A stretch of DNA of 64,000 nucleotides. Source: Platerodrilus igneus (Eukaryota; Arthropoda; Insecta; Coleoptera; Lycidae). The notes below the pieces were generated by a model. It was not told the DNA's origin, did not search any database, and saw only the letters and a list, made by a program, of their open reading frames with translations. The DNA lies in contig JARFIW010000108.1 of the NCBI GenBank assembly GCA_036346225.1, positions 1,798,001-1,862,000 of the forward strand. Direction: 5' to 3'. Positions 45,389 to 57,715 of this stretch are shown piece by piece (positions within the stretch are counted from its first letter, which is position 1; each line of letters begins with the position of its first letter). The position numbers were made by a program, and so were the translations under genes.

Positions 45389-47417
45389 ATAAACGGCTGT
45401 GATCCTCTTTCGCCTCAGCTGCTCACCTAATGTTATAAACCTCCTCATTCATAAAAACAACACATTCCTACCAAAACATCAACGTTAACTCTATTTACAT
45501 CAATATTCAGAATACATTAAATTTTCAAATTAAATTTCAGCATAAAATTCAGTTTTAAAAGAATTTCAGGATTAATTTTATTATCATTTTACTGTGCATC
45601 CAAAATTAAAGTCCTTGTTGGATGCCTACTAATTAATATAACAATATAAGCAGACCGGAGTCTGAGTATAAAGGAGCATCTACCACCCTTTACGTTAATT
45701 AACCAGGTTTGTCTAATTGAGCTCAAAGACATACCCAAAGTTTCATCATATTCCCGAACATCAAAACAAAATACCCTTTTACTTAAACAAGCAAATTTCA
45801 TCTTAAAATTAAACTTTATGGTTAGAAAAATTCCACTAATGTCCATTTAAAGTAAATCAATTATAAAGTCATTCAATACACACAAAAATGTCAAACAAAA
45901 TAGTATAATTTACCTGAAAGTTACTGTCCTCGTAGCTTCAAAGTATCGTTTCTTTAGTTAATCACACCATTCACCAGGATTATATTTACGGCTTCTGATT
46001 CTCTACGCTTTTAAATTTTCTCCATCACCATCCATTCAAAGTCGTTTCTGGGCCTTTCCGGAACTCATCTGTGTTTATCTGACCCTTGTTTCATGGATCC
46101 AGACACGTATTTGAACCATTTAATTATTAACACCCCCGAAAAATAGCAAAGAAATTCATGCTTCTGTCACCAATATACGCCAAAACTGCCTACTTTTGTG
46201 TATACATTCGTCGTTGTAAATTTTGCTAATTGGTACAGTGAAACTAAATTTTATTACCTTGTATCTAAGTGCACTGAAGTACATTCATGTTAGCACGTAA
46301 ATAACAAGCTATTTTGAATCACTAAAATATACTAGCAAACTTTAAATTATTTAATCAAACTAAAATGCACGGTTTAATATCTTCAATCAAGTCGCGTATG
46401 TACGAGCTTTTAACGCATCGAATCGTCAAAAGTCTAAGAGAGCTTGTTTATATTCATCTCGGTATATATAGCAAAAGCCTGTCTGTCGGTCGGTTCCCCA
46501 AAACGGGTAATTCTAAAGAATTTCTCATGCCATGTTCCCAGTCTGCCGCTTACGCGTCGATTTTACGAATTTTCACTCGCCCCATTTAAATCTCAGAAAA
46601 TTTCTACACGGCACGCAAGCATGTCCGAGAAAACTAATTAATTTTGTACAGAAATTGTTGTTCTACCTCTGATATTTGCATCCTATTTTTAACCAATCGT
46701 GACCCCGTGACGTTGCTTAAATCCCGCCTTTTACAATATGTGTCTTTGCTTGACGCATTTTCTTTCCTTCTCTACCGTGTTCTTATTGGTGCAACTTGAT
46801 ATTCTTTATTATCGATTATTTTAGTCCACATGGAGTGTGAAATAACCCAGCTTTAGCAATTCTCGTAACTATTATGCGACGTTTTTCCCAAGATTCTTTG
46901 AAACATTAATTATCTGCAAAATTTACGCCGAATGTGTTATTTAAACTACGCAGGTGTTCAACATAATATTAATTCTCAGAGCTTTAATCCGTGGTATTTT
47001 AATCTTGGGTTTTACAAGTTTCTATAGGTATTATATGTTATTAACGGTTTAATTAACTCCAATTAAAATTGATTTCTATCCTTTTCATTTTTAGCGAATA
47101 CAACTTAAATATTAATTATTATAGGTACACTTTGTTTTACTACCGGTTACTTAAATAGAGTTAATTAATATAAACTTTGCACGTAATTTCTCTTTGTTTA
47201 GGAATAATTACATTACACGCAGAGCTTTTCAATACTGCTTCTTTTGATATAAAGCGTCTTATAAATAATTTAAATTTCTTATTTTTACTGAAACAACCGA
47301 GTTTATTTATGCTTCATGGTTTTAATAACGCGTATTATTTAATGAAATTCCTTATACACGGTGATTAAAATTATTTGATGTGATTATTTAATTTTCTACC
47401 CTGGTCTAAATATGAGT
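45389..47417 (-). mobile_element. LTR copy B (minus orientation), right palindrome arm and 3' LTR
   Basis: It pairs inverted with LTR A and direct with LTR C (50,605-52,670). From 45,470 on, the match to copy C is about 99 percent by eye, with scattered single-base changes and small indels. The first 80-100 bases next to the primer-binding site are clearly more diverged. It lies downstream (minus sense) of the gag-pol remnant and is therefore its 3' LTR. A TATA box lies at 46,462-46,471 on the minus strand. Confidence 0.85.
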
Positions 47418-47430
47418 ATTTTCCCCCTAT
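47418..47430 (-). promoter_or_regulatory. Candidate polypurine tract
   Basis: On the minus strand ATAGGGGGAAAAT lies immediately before LTR B. Retroelements use such a tract to prime plus-strand DNA synthesis, which supports the minus orientation. Confidence 0.6.
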
Positions 47431-47958
47431 TTGAATACAAATAATCCCACTTATTTGAATGCAAATATAAAGCATTTAGACAAAACATTACAAAAAAAAA
47501 AATTGCCTATCTCTCTCTACCCTTATCTATCTAACTTACCTACTTTGTCTCCAATCAAAAAAAAATATTTACACCTATCCTATATCCCTATCTTATTCCT
47601 AACTCTCACCTCATTCTATAAACTGAAATTATCCCTAACTTCATCCTACTTATCCATCTAATCCTATATACATCCTATATACCTATCCTATTCTTAACTT
47701 TTAACTAATCTTCACTATACTTCACTTCCCCCTACCTAATCCTATATACCTATCCTACTCTTACTCTATTCCTAACTCGCCACTAATCTTATAAGAAATA
47801 TCTATACTTAACCTATCTTATTTTCTTCCTACATTTACTCTTTATTCTCATCCTAAACCTATTCCTAATTATCTCCCATATTTATCCTATACCTAGCTTT
47901 ATTTTCTATAAACACTTACTTCTACTCTTCTATCTATACACCTATATCTATCCCTATC
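47431..47958. repeat. Pyrimidine-rich CCTAT-type low-complexity tract
   Basis: Degenerate CCTATATACCTATCCTA-like units run for about 450 bases. On the element's coding strand this is purine-rich. It lies between pol remnant and polypurine tract, replacing RNase H and integrase. Confidence 0.75.
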
Positions 47959-48590
47959 CTATTTAAATCTAACTCTCTTCTTGACCCTCCAAGTCTTTCT
48001 TCTTACCATCCTAATACTCTTCATCCCTATTTCTCCCCCTTCTACATCTATACTTAACATCTCTGTTATCTCATATAAAATAAACTTATCATCCCTATTA
48101 TCCTGACTCTTAAATATTACTTCTTCTTCAGTCCCTACACTTGTCTGTTTCTCATTTATTGTTGTTTCCCTTTCTGCCAACAAACCAAACGATACTACTT
48201 TACAATTATCGATTTTTCCTCTATGGAAAATCCTATGTACCTTCTAGAATTTTTGTGTACTGGAATCCGCCAGAATGAATTCCTTAAATCTACTTTATTA
48301 AAAACAAACTTGCCACTTAACCTCATCAAAAATAATTCTGCCTTCACCTGCTCCCGATATGCTGCTGTTGCTTCTACCCCCACTAATTCTGCATGTTTTT
48401 GTACTAAAGCTTGAACCTCTACTATCCTCTCCTCTGGACATCTAATCGTGTTGATCTGTTTAACCTCATCATCCTCTACCTCTACTACATTAATACTTAA
48501 CCCCGTGTCATCCTCTGTGACTTCATAACTGCCCTTCCATGGCACTACCCTATCCTTAATCCTTACTACCTTCCTTTCCATATCTATCAA
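47959..48590 (-). pseudogene. Gypsy-like pol remnant (linker and RT start)
   Basis: The minus-strand frame 48,590-48,195 has an acidic linker and then the RT block FVFNKVDLRNSFWRIPVHKNS, which includes the first catalytic aspartate of the retroviral-type RT, then YIGFSIEEK. Just before it, the sequence jumps from the linker to that block, so the RT fingers region is deleted. The following open piece 48,183-47,959 is highly charged and unassigned. No YxDD box, RNase H or integrase HHCC/DDE motifs were found. Confidence 0.65.
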
Positions 48591-49000
48591 AACCCCCTAA
48601 CTTCATCATACAGTCAACACCTAAAATGCTCTGAAACTTCAGTCCAGGTACAATTACAAACTCCTGTTCACAGCTTAAATCTCCTATATCTATCCTAAGC
48701 ACCACAACACTATTTACTACAGCAAACTTCTTTTTATTTGGAGCTACTAAATGGCTACGCTTTATAGGCATAATTCTATCACAAACCTTATCCCTAATTT
48801 TGCTGACGAATTCCTCCGATATTAAACTCGCCTCTGCCCCTGTATCAAGTAATACTTCTACATTATTTTCAAAAATTTCTAAATTAATAATTGGCAAACA
48901 TAATTTTTCTACAGTTTCTGGCTCTACTTCCTCCTCAATTTTGAAAAATTCACGTGGATGTTCGTATACATTTACACTGAAATCTAGTGGTCTGTCGCGT
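48556..49000 (-). pseudogene. Gypsy-like aspartic protease
   Basis: Minus frame 48,897-48,556 (113 aa) starts near PIINLEIFENNVEVLLDTGAEASLIS. LLDTGAEA is the flap-to-catalytic DTG(A) motif of retropepsins. FQSILGVDCM later fits the ILG(x)D block. The same frame extends upstream to about 49,000 without a start, as expected for a protease made by frameshift from Gag. In intact elements it processes Gag-Pol. Confidence 0.8.
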
Positions 49001-49001
49001 T

Positions 49002-50260
49002 CTAAAAATCCTGTCCAGGTCTGTTTTCAGTGCTTGGTCCTGGTTGTCCTTCTACAACCTGTGCGTACGTCCTCCTCGTGTTAATATCCGTGTCCCTGTC
49101 TCTATTCGGCGTGCTGGTCACAGTCCTGTTTACTTCCGGTAAACTGTTCTGTCTCGTGTAACTAGGTCTTGGCGTCGGTCCCCTAGTCGCACTATTGCTC
49201 CTGTATTCCTGTCCTCGTCGTTCCCAATTCGGTCGAAAATTTCTGTTGTAGTCAGGCCGTCTCGGATAATTCGGTGTCCTGTTGTCAAACCTAACTGTGT
49301 TAACGTTTCGTTCTCGTATCTCTCTTGTCCGTCCAACACATACATCGTCATATCTCTGCAAATACTCTAAAATGTCTCCCGTTCTGTGATGTTTTGTAAG
49401 GCCACATGTTGTCTAATTTCCAGTTCAAAATGTCGTGATAGGTACTTGATAATCTGTCTGTCCGTCAATGGTGGATTCAGTTGTTTGGCCACACTGTACT
49501 TGCGGATGGCATATTGCTCCCTAGAACCTGCAAACTCTCCCTTAAATTTTCCTGTAATCAAGTCGTCCCTAATCTGATCCTGTTTGTGATCACTCCAGTA
49601 ATGTTGTAAAATTTGTCTTCAAAGTCCTGATACGTGTCTATGTCCTGTCCTACTAAATTGTACCATGCTTCCGCGTTGTCTTTTAATAAAGCCTTTATCG
49701 TATTTAGTTTGGTCTGTTCGTCAAATAAATTTCCTACTAGATTTCTTACACTATTAATAAAAATTTGTGGATTTACCCTGTTATCGCCATAAAACTTCAT
49801 GTGTTGGTCCAATGATACTCCACCTGTAGAAAATCTGGGACCATCCCCCGTTAAATTTGACATGTTGTATTTAATACTACTAACTTCACGTTCTACCCTG
49901 CCTAACTGATCCTACATGAGTCCGTCACTTCAGTCATTTTACATTAATTCTTCTTCACAGAACATGCGTACTTCGGACCTTAAATGCCCCATTTCCTGTC
50001 GAAGACCTGTAATATCCCGCTCATTTTATCTACCTTATTTTCAACTTCCCCCATTTTCACGGTAAGACTATTTTTAAATTCTGTAAATTCTCTCGTCGAT
50101 TTTTCTATTTTATTCCCTAATTCCTGATTTAATTGGTCAAATTTCTTATTCGATTCTTCCCTAGCTCTATTAGATTCATCGCTTAGCTGTTCTAATTTTC
50201 TATTGGATTCTTCACTCATCCTCTCTAACATTCTCAATATCATCTCATTTCCTTGATCCC
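49002..50260 (-). pseudogene. Gypsy-like Gag in three broken frames
   Basis: From 50,260 downwards on the minus strand: a coiled-coil region rich in Glu/Asn/Lys (50,243-49,980); a capsid-like region MKFYGDNRVNPQIFINSVRN...DNAEAWYNLVGQD (49,863-49,558); a further part FKGEFAGSREQYAIRKYSVA (49,561-49,367); and a basic Arg/Pro/Asn-rich tail (49,361-49,002) with no clear zinc knuckle. Frame breaks lie near 49,560 and 49,365 and upstream of 49,870. It packages element RNA in intact relatives. Confidence 0.7.
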
Positions 50261-50502
50261 TGATTCCGTCCTCGACTGATCTCTACTGCCTCCAGCTTCT
50301 TCCATTTTAGAATTTTTCTCACACAATGCACTATCGTCACTTCCAATTTCCACTCCTTGACTCCTTAACCACTCCTTTCTCTGCATACGTTCCAATCACT
50401 CACACACACTCTAAAATACTCTTAAATTTATACACACATAAAAACTCTCTCTCTCAGATCGCCAGTTTCCTGGAATAAAATCACAAAAATTTTATTTGGA
50501 AT

Positions 50503-50625
50503 TCGAGTCTCACTTTTGGGTCGCCAAGAATGCTGTGAATCTTCTCATATCTGCAGGTACTGGCCCTTTCAAAAAAACATTCGAGCCCCACAGTTTGGGC
50601 GTCAAGAATGCTGTGAAACCTTTTA
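50503..50625 (-). repeat. Duplicated primer-binding-site region
   Basis: TCGAG.C.CAC..TTTGGG..G(T)C(C)AAGAATGCTGTGAA occurs at about 50,503-50,540 and again at 50,581-50,618, a 78-base offset. On the minus strand the two read TGGCGACCCAAAAGTGAG and TGACGCCCAAACTGTGGG, both PBS-like. Confidence 0.7.
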
Positions 50626-52670
50626 AATCACCTGGTCCGTTGATTCCTTCTGTTAATCGCCTCGGCTGCTCCTCTAGATAACTTCCATCCTCAATCATAA
50701 AAATTAAACAACACATTCCTACCACAAACATCAACGTTAACTCTATTTACATCAATATTCAGAATACATTAAATTTTCAAATTAAATTTCAGCATAAAAT
50801 TCAGTTTTAAAAAGAATTTCAGGATTAATTTTATTATCATTTTACTGTGCATCCAAAATTAAAGTCCTTGTTGGATGCCTACTAATTAATATAACAATAT
50901 AAGCAGACCGGAGTCTGAGTATAAAGGAGCATCTACCACCCTTTACGTTAATTAACCAGGTTTGTCTAATTGAGCTCAAAGACATACCCAAAGTTTCATC
51001 ATATTCCCGAACATCAAAACAAAATACCCTTTTACTTAAACAAGCAAATTTCATCTTAAAATTAAACTTTTATGGTTAGAACAATTTCACTAATGTCCAT
51101 TTAAAGTAAATCAATTATAAAGTCATTCAATACACACAAAAATGTCAAACAAAATAGTATAATTTACCTGAAGGTTACTGTCCTCGTAGCTTCAAAGTAT
51201 CGTTTCTTTAGTTAATCACACCATTCACCAGGATTATATTTACGGCTTCTGATTCTCTACGCTTTTAAATTTTCTCCATCACCATCCATTCAAAGTCGTT
51301 TCTGGGCCTTTCCGGAACTCATCTGTGTTTATCTGACCCTTGTTTCATGGATCCAGACACGTATTTGAACCATTTAATTATTAACACCCCCGAAAAATAG
51401 CAAAGAAATTCATGCTTCTGTCACCAATATACGCCAAAACTGCCTACTTTTGTGTATACATTCGTCGTTGTAAATTTTGCTAATTGGTACAGTGAAACTA
51501 AATTTTATTACCTTGTATCTAAGTGCACTGAAGTACATTCATGTTAGCACGTAAATAACAAGCTATTTTGAATCACTAAAATATACTAGCAAACTTTAAA
51601 TTATTTAATCAAACTAAAATGCACGGTTTAATATCTTCAATCAAGTCGCGTATGTACGAGCTTTTAACGCATCGAATCGTCAAAAGTCTAAGAGAGCTTG
51701 TTTATATTCATCTCGGTATATATAGCAAAAGCCTGTCTGTCGGTCGGTTCTCCAAAACGGGTAATTCTAAAGAATTTCTCATGCCATGTTCCCAGTCTGC
51801 CGCTCACGCGTCGATTTTACGAATTTTCACTCGCCCATTTAAATCTCAGAAAATTTCCACACGGTACGCAAGCATGTCCGAGAAAAACTAATTAATTTTG
51901 TACAGAAATTGTTGTTCTACCTCTGATATTTGCATCCTATTTTTAACCAATCGTGACCCCGTGACGTTGCTTAAATCCCGCCTTTTACAATATGTGTCTT
52001 TGCTTGACGCATTTTCTCTTTCCTTCTCTACCGTGTTCTTATTGGTGCAACTTGATATTCTTTATTATCGATTATTTTAGTCCACATGGAGTGTGAAATA
52101 ACCCAGCTTTAGCAATTCTCGTAACTATTATGCGACGTTTTCCCAAGATTCTTTGAAACATTAATTATCTGCAAAATTTACGCCGAATGTGTTATTTAAA
52201 CTACGCAGGTGTTCAACATAATATTAATTCTCAGAGCTTTAATCCGTGGTATTTTAATCTTGGGTTTTTACAAGTTTCTATAGGTATTATATGTTATTAA
52301 CGGTTTAATTAACTCCAATTAAAATTGATTTCTATCCTTTTCATTTTTAGCGAATACAACTTAAATATTAATTATTATAGGTACACTTTGTTTTACTACC
52401 GGTTACTTAAATAGAGTTAATTAATATAAACTTTGCACGTAATTTCTCTTTGTTTAGGAATAATTACATTACACGCAGAGCTTTTCAATACTGCTTCTTT
52501 TGATATAAAGCGTCTTATAAATAATTTAAATTTCTTATTTTTACTGAAACAACCGAGTTTATTTATGCTTCATGGTTTTAATAACGCGTATTATTTAATG
52601 AAATTCCTTATACACGGTGATTAAAATTATTTGATGTGATTATTTAATTTTCTACCCTGGTCTAAATATA
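50605..52670 (-). mobile_element. LTR copy C (minus orientation), 5' LTR of the Gypsy-like element
   Basis: It matches LTR B closely over 50,712-52,665. It is upstream of gag on the minus strand and followed by the primer-binding-site-like motif, so it is the 5' LTR. At its outer end it reads CTAAATATATATAT where the other copies read CTAAATATGAGTA. The TATA box is at 51,716-51,725 on the minus strand. Confidence 0.85.
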
Positions 52671-53771
52671 TATATATATATAATTAGATTGGCCGTCAAT
52701 AACTGTACTGCGGTCTGAAAATGCCCGACGTTGAGCGTCAATAAACTGCTGTGGGCTGAAGACGCTCGACGTTTGGCGTTGATAAAAATGCTGTGCATTG
52801 AAGATCTGCGACGACGAGAACCAATAAAGGTTGCCATGGACTAAAGTGGTTAATAAACCTTGCCCTAATTATTTTTGCTAGCTCATATTAAATAAAACCA
52901 CTAGAATCGAACATCAGATTTAAAGGACACGAAATATTTATGGATAAACTATCCTTTAAATAACAATTACTGCATCCACAACAGTTTCTATAACAAACAA
53001 GACCTCTAGAATAACACTTATACAAATATTAAAATCTAAAAGTAGAGTCCAAAATTGCCACAACGGCTTTTCTTTACAAACAATACCTTAAACCTATCAA
53101 AAATATAATTTCTGAGTAGTCACTCACTTATACTAAACTTGGAGTCCAAAGTCTCTTTTATCATCGAAATGAACACACTTCATTCTTAATTTCATCACCA
53201 GTAACTCCTTGATTAAACCTTATTATACAAAATTTGTCAAGATAAGATAGATAACTTAGAAACTGCCCCTTAAAATCGGATTTAAGCGTATATTATCAGA
53301 TAGGTATAATAATTTTTTTTATATAATAGCAAAACTTTATCGCAGTCTGCCACCCATCAATCGAATTATAAAACTTGTAGACACTCTTTACTCTAAATTC
53401 AAATACTGCTAGTACACAAAATACCATTATGATAGAATTTAAGTATAAAATAGATAGTCCCTTCTAAAATTTTAAAACCATGTACTTTTTATTTCACCTG
53501 GTAAATTATGCTGGTCGTTCTTGCTACCGCTGTTGGGCATGTAGTCATTCATAAATATCATCGTTCAAATCGTTAAAATTTTAGAATTAAATTGAATCAT
53601 AATTACCATTCCAATCCTATATATGATTTTATTTAAATTAAAAAAACTTTATCTGGCAGTAGCTAGTTATGTATTATCTACTTTTGAAACTATTTTAACG
53701 TGTTTCAAATAATTTTACTTGCATCTATAACCTAAAACGCTTTTTCCTTACTCTTATAATAAATAATTTCA
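52671..53771. other. No gene recognised
   Basis: After a short AT tract, 52,690-52,850 contains three loose repeats of a GACGCTCGACG..G.GTTGATAAA-like phrase, possibly a short minisatellite. The rest is AT-rich and without motifs. Confidence 0.45.
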
Positions 53772-54440
53772 CTTGAAATATTACTAGTGGTTGAGGTTTT
53801 ATAGAATCGAGCTTGTAAGGTGTACAGTATATGGGTGTAGTATCATACGTTGACTTAAAAATATTTCATATAGAGTAGTTACATACCCTCTTATCGGAAC
53901 CAATTGGAGCGTTGCAGTGGTCCAGATCACTACAAACTTGAAATATTACTAAAATGGTTTAAGTTTAGTAGAATCAAATTTGTAAGGCATTTAAGTTTGC
54001 GATAAAAAATATTATATGGGTGTGGTACCATACATTAACTCAAAAAATATTTTAAATATAGAAGTTAGGTTTTCTCTTGGCGTTGCAGTAGTGCATGTTA
54101 CTGCAAACTTGAAATATGGTTATAGCGGTTGATGTTTTGTAGAATCAAACTTGTAAGGTGCACTTGGGTGTCGTAACATACGTTGGTTAAAAAATATTTC
54201 AAATAAAGAAGTTCCTTTTATCAAAATCTGTTGTAGCGTTGCCGTGGTCCATATCGTTACAAACTTGAAATATTACTAGTGGTTGAGGGTTAGTAGAATC
54301 GAGCTTGTATCACATATTACTTAGAGATCAAAAATATCATGTGAGTGTGTTATCACACGTTGGCTCAAAAATATTTCTAATACAGAAGCTACGTTCCCTC
54401 ATCGAAATTTATTGGAGCATTACAAACCTGAAAATTTGCT
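53772..54440 (+). repeat. Tandem repeat, about 164 bp x 4
   Basis: CTTGAAATATTACTA-type markers start at 53,772, 53,938, 54,109, 54,264 and 54,428, spacings 166, 171, 155 and 164. Each unit also has GTAGAATC.A.CTTGTAAGG and AAAAATATTTC. Units differ by 15-25 percent by eye, so the array is old. Confidence 0.8.
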
Positions 54441-57004
54441 AAAGAGTGAAGTGATCCATAGTGTTTCTAAGTCGATTTCTCATTGGTTGATAATTATTGC
54501 AAAAATTATAGTGTACATTTCGATATTTGAAGGTATTTGTTAGAATAGCTCAGTAACCACTTGCAGGTTTCTGAACGCATTCCGTTATGTCAGAATTTAC
54601 ATTATAACGGGGCGCATGTGTAGGGGTGATCGATCGAGTCGACAAGGTTAAAAGGACTTTGTTTTGAGATGTCAAGATGGATGGTTGAAACATTTTCGCT
54701 AGGCGGTTTTTTATTAAAGGTACTGTTTTTAAGTTTATAATGTAGTGGTTATTTAAGGTAATGTGATTACATCTTGTAATCAGAGTGTTGTGTTGAGTGT
54801 GATGTTGGTACTTATTGTAAAACCGTTAGTTATTTAACCATTAAAGGAAATATTTTTATGTTTACCTGTTGCTTTTGTCTTTGAATTACCCAGTTGTTTT
54901 ACTTATCAGGTATGTTTAGTAGCAAGTGCGATATTCAATTAAATTTGGTTTTACCATTTATTTCAAATTAACTGAACGCACGCGCGGTTGAAAACAAGAC
55001 AATCCTCGCGTGCGTTATCAGTGACCGTCGAGCCTTTGAAAGTGACAGTCGAGCTTTTAAAAGGAACAGTCGAGTTTGAAGGTACCTGTCGAGACGTCAA
55101 CTTCGCGAATCCAGCGGTAGTACTCTCGAACCGTCTAATTGTTTAGTGCAAGTTGTTTTGTTTCCTTTTTTTCTGTCCACATATCCTCTTACAGTTTCAA
55201 GTGATAAAACTGGACCGCTGCCGCTATCAAGGTTTTTCTGATATAAACTGTTTAACCATTCACGTATTTCCGTTAGGATTTTGTCCTAACAATGCACGAC
55301 TGGTCCACTAACTTATGGAAGGAAAAATATTAAATTTACTGCCGTGCTCTGTTACACAAAACCTACAAGGTATAATATGTATTTCAAGGTGGATTTGCGA
55401 TTTTATTTAACATTTTTATGTATAAATGAGTGTTGTTTGGTTTATCGACGGAAAACTAATACTTATTTATTTGAATTATTGTTTATTTAGTATTTAGTAC
55501 AGAGTTGTTACTTTAATTGCATTGCACCTGTTACCAAATCAATAGTAGGTGTACCCTAACTGCGATTTTTCCGAGAAATTAGTGGCAACACATCATTCTT
55601 TGAATATATTAAATCAAATTATTTAGCAATTTTGAATATGAACAGTATTATATTTCTACGTTATATTTGTTTTGGTTTTAAAACAGTAATTAAATTAACC
55701 TTAACGTTGTTGTGTATATTTTTTTGTTTGTAATTTGTAATGCCACGATGTGTTTAATTTTTAAAAGTACGTTTTAACCGATGCAATCATAATGAATAAT
55801 TTTTACCATTTGCTTACCAGAGTTAATATATTTAATTAACATGCATTTATATAAAGATTTATCGCCTGAATTTGGGCTTGTATTTGTGTATTAAATTTTC
55901 ATATATATTTGCTACCTACATGTTTTATAATGTTTGATATTTGTGATGCATTTGACATTTTTATTTTATGTGTAGTTGTTTTATTTCCGAATATTAATCA
56001 CATTTACAACTGCATCGCTCATATCTTGGTTTAAACGTAATTATATATTTGTTGTTTTATTTTTCCTAATATCTAGCCGATTTTCCTGTATAATTAACTA
56101 GTATTTAACGTTTGTGATAATTATTGTGATGTAATTAAATCGAACCTATGGTATGATCGACCATCTTCGTGCTTTTCGCGTTTGCATGTATGACTATGTC
56201 GGAGATAGTCTTTTAAATAATAAGCGCTTTGTTAACTATGCGCAATCAAACCATAAGTTTATTTTAGCGATTCATGTTGTCTTGTCAATGTACTTGTAGT
56301 TGTACTCTTGCAAATAATAGGAAATCGGCTAACCTATGTGAAATATTTTGTAACTCGGCCTGGAAACTGTTAATGTATGTATGTGGGCGCGAGTGTTTGA
56401 GCCTTGTTGAATATTACTAACATTTTATGTTCGTGCGGAGAGAAATATTGGTGGTCAAGGTGCAGGTCATCTTCCTGGTGTTCCCCCTCTTTAACTTTAG
56501 CTGGGTAGTATTGATCTAGCCGACCTCAGCACCGACCAGAAAAGACTAGCTGGTTTACACTAACGTTTCTTCAGTTGTCATGTGTGGGATGTCTGGGTAA
56601 CAGTTGACATCCCGTCAATTTCAGTGTTGGTGATCTGGGTACTTGTGCGTTACCCGTCCTTGTCGAGATGTGCCAAATGCAGTTGGAAGTGTGAGGGCAG
56701 TTTGGAGTTTTCTCTGCCGTGCTCTTTTCCTAATCGACAGGTTGAGTACAGCACTGTTCGCTTTGAATGTCATTTTTCTATGCTTTAATGCAATTAACCT
56801 ATTTAAGAGTTATTATTTTGATTAAAATTCTGTAGTTTTATTTCAAACCTTCCCGCCTTAACGCCATCTTCCCAGTGTTAATTTGGATTACATTATAATA
56901 ACACAACGTAGGTGTCGTCGAGCCACTGCCAGTAGATGTTAGATCATGGAGCCCGGGGTACCGTTTATAAAGGGCTTTGGGTCAGCCTTCAGATCGGTTA
57001 CACT
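54441..57004. other. No gene recognised; contains a GC-richer block
   Basis: The stretch 54,970-55,150 is GC-richer than its surroundings and holds a 21-bp tandem motif, which could be a promoter region, but no transcript or ORF supports a gene. Frames at 56,582-56,825 are unassigned. Confidence 0.45.
55021..55093 (+). repeat. 21-bp tandem motif, about 3.5 copies
   Basis: GTGACCGTCGAGCCTTTGAA, GTGACAGTCGAGCTTTTAAA and GGAACAGTCGAGTTTGAAGG follow each other, then CCTGTCGAG. The shared core is CGTCGAG or AGTCGAG. Confidence 0.7.
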
Positions 57005-57240
57005 ACAAGAGGTTGTTTTTTAGAATCAAACTTGTAACGCATGTCACTTACAGGTAAAAACATTTGTGCGGCTGTTATATCATAATTCCTAAATCTATTG
57101 AAGCATTGCTACGAGTCACTCGCAGAAATTTAAAGAAGTTGATCAAAAATCAGAGGAGTTGCTAGATTAGAGGAGCATGTAGTAAATGGAAATGGCAACG
57201 GGAGTTCACCTGGTGTTGACCAATACTTATGACAAATTGC
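57005..57240 (+). repeat. Dispersed repeat, related to 32,227-32,540
   Basis: AGAATCAAACTTGTAA at 57,023 is shared with the 164-bp array. AGTTGCTAGATTAGAGG, AATGGAAATGGCAACGG and ACCTGGTGTTGACC (57,160-57,230) match 32,455-32,535. Confidence 0.6.
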
Positions 57241-57654
57241 ATCTGTTAGTAAAATATTTAAAAAGAATGTTAGGATAAAAATAATTTGTATGTTATGGTT
57301 TATATGAATATGAAAATTAGATTAATTTGATTATTTTATACAACTAACCGTATTAGTCACTCGAGTCACATTCGTGTAGTTACACGCTCAGTTGGTCCAT
57401 GAATCCATACCTCTGCAGCAGCACGATGTCCTTGGAATTCTGACGGCAATCTTTGCGAAGATTAAGAACTAAAAATTAACCGTAACCTCTTTATGGAGTT
57501 TAAGGCGTGAAAATGACTTGATAGCGCATAATTACTTTTTATCGTTTTTACGAGATTGCGCATTTTTGGGCTACCCTTGCTCAATTGTTTGTTTTGGCAA
57601 ATACGTTACAAAAAGTAACTGCTTGAGTTGATTTGTAGTTAATCAATGAAGATA
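57241..57654. other. No gene recognised
   Basis: AT-rich unique sequence. Confidence 0.5.
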
Positions 57655-57715
57655 ATTATTAAGTAAATAGTAGAGGGCTTATGACTGAGCCTTGTGGTAC
57701 ACCGTACCGCGCGAT
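57655..57715 (-). pseudogene. Jockey-type RT scrap (PQGS block)
   Basis: On the minus strand GVPQGSVISPLLFT reads from about 57,706 down. GVPQGS..SP.LF is a hallmark block of non-LTR and retroviral-type RTs. Flanks on both sides show no more RT, so this is a small isolated remnant. Confidence 0.55.

Noticed and set aside
50503..50525. tRNA 3' half on the plus strand (TTCGAGTCTC...TCGCCA)
   Set aside because: The T-stem halves do not pair, and the context is the primer-binding-site region of the LTR element.
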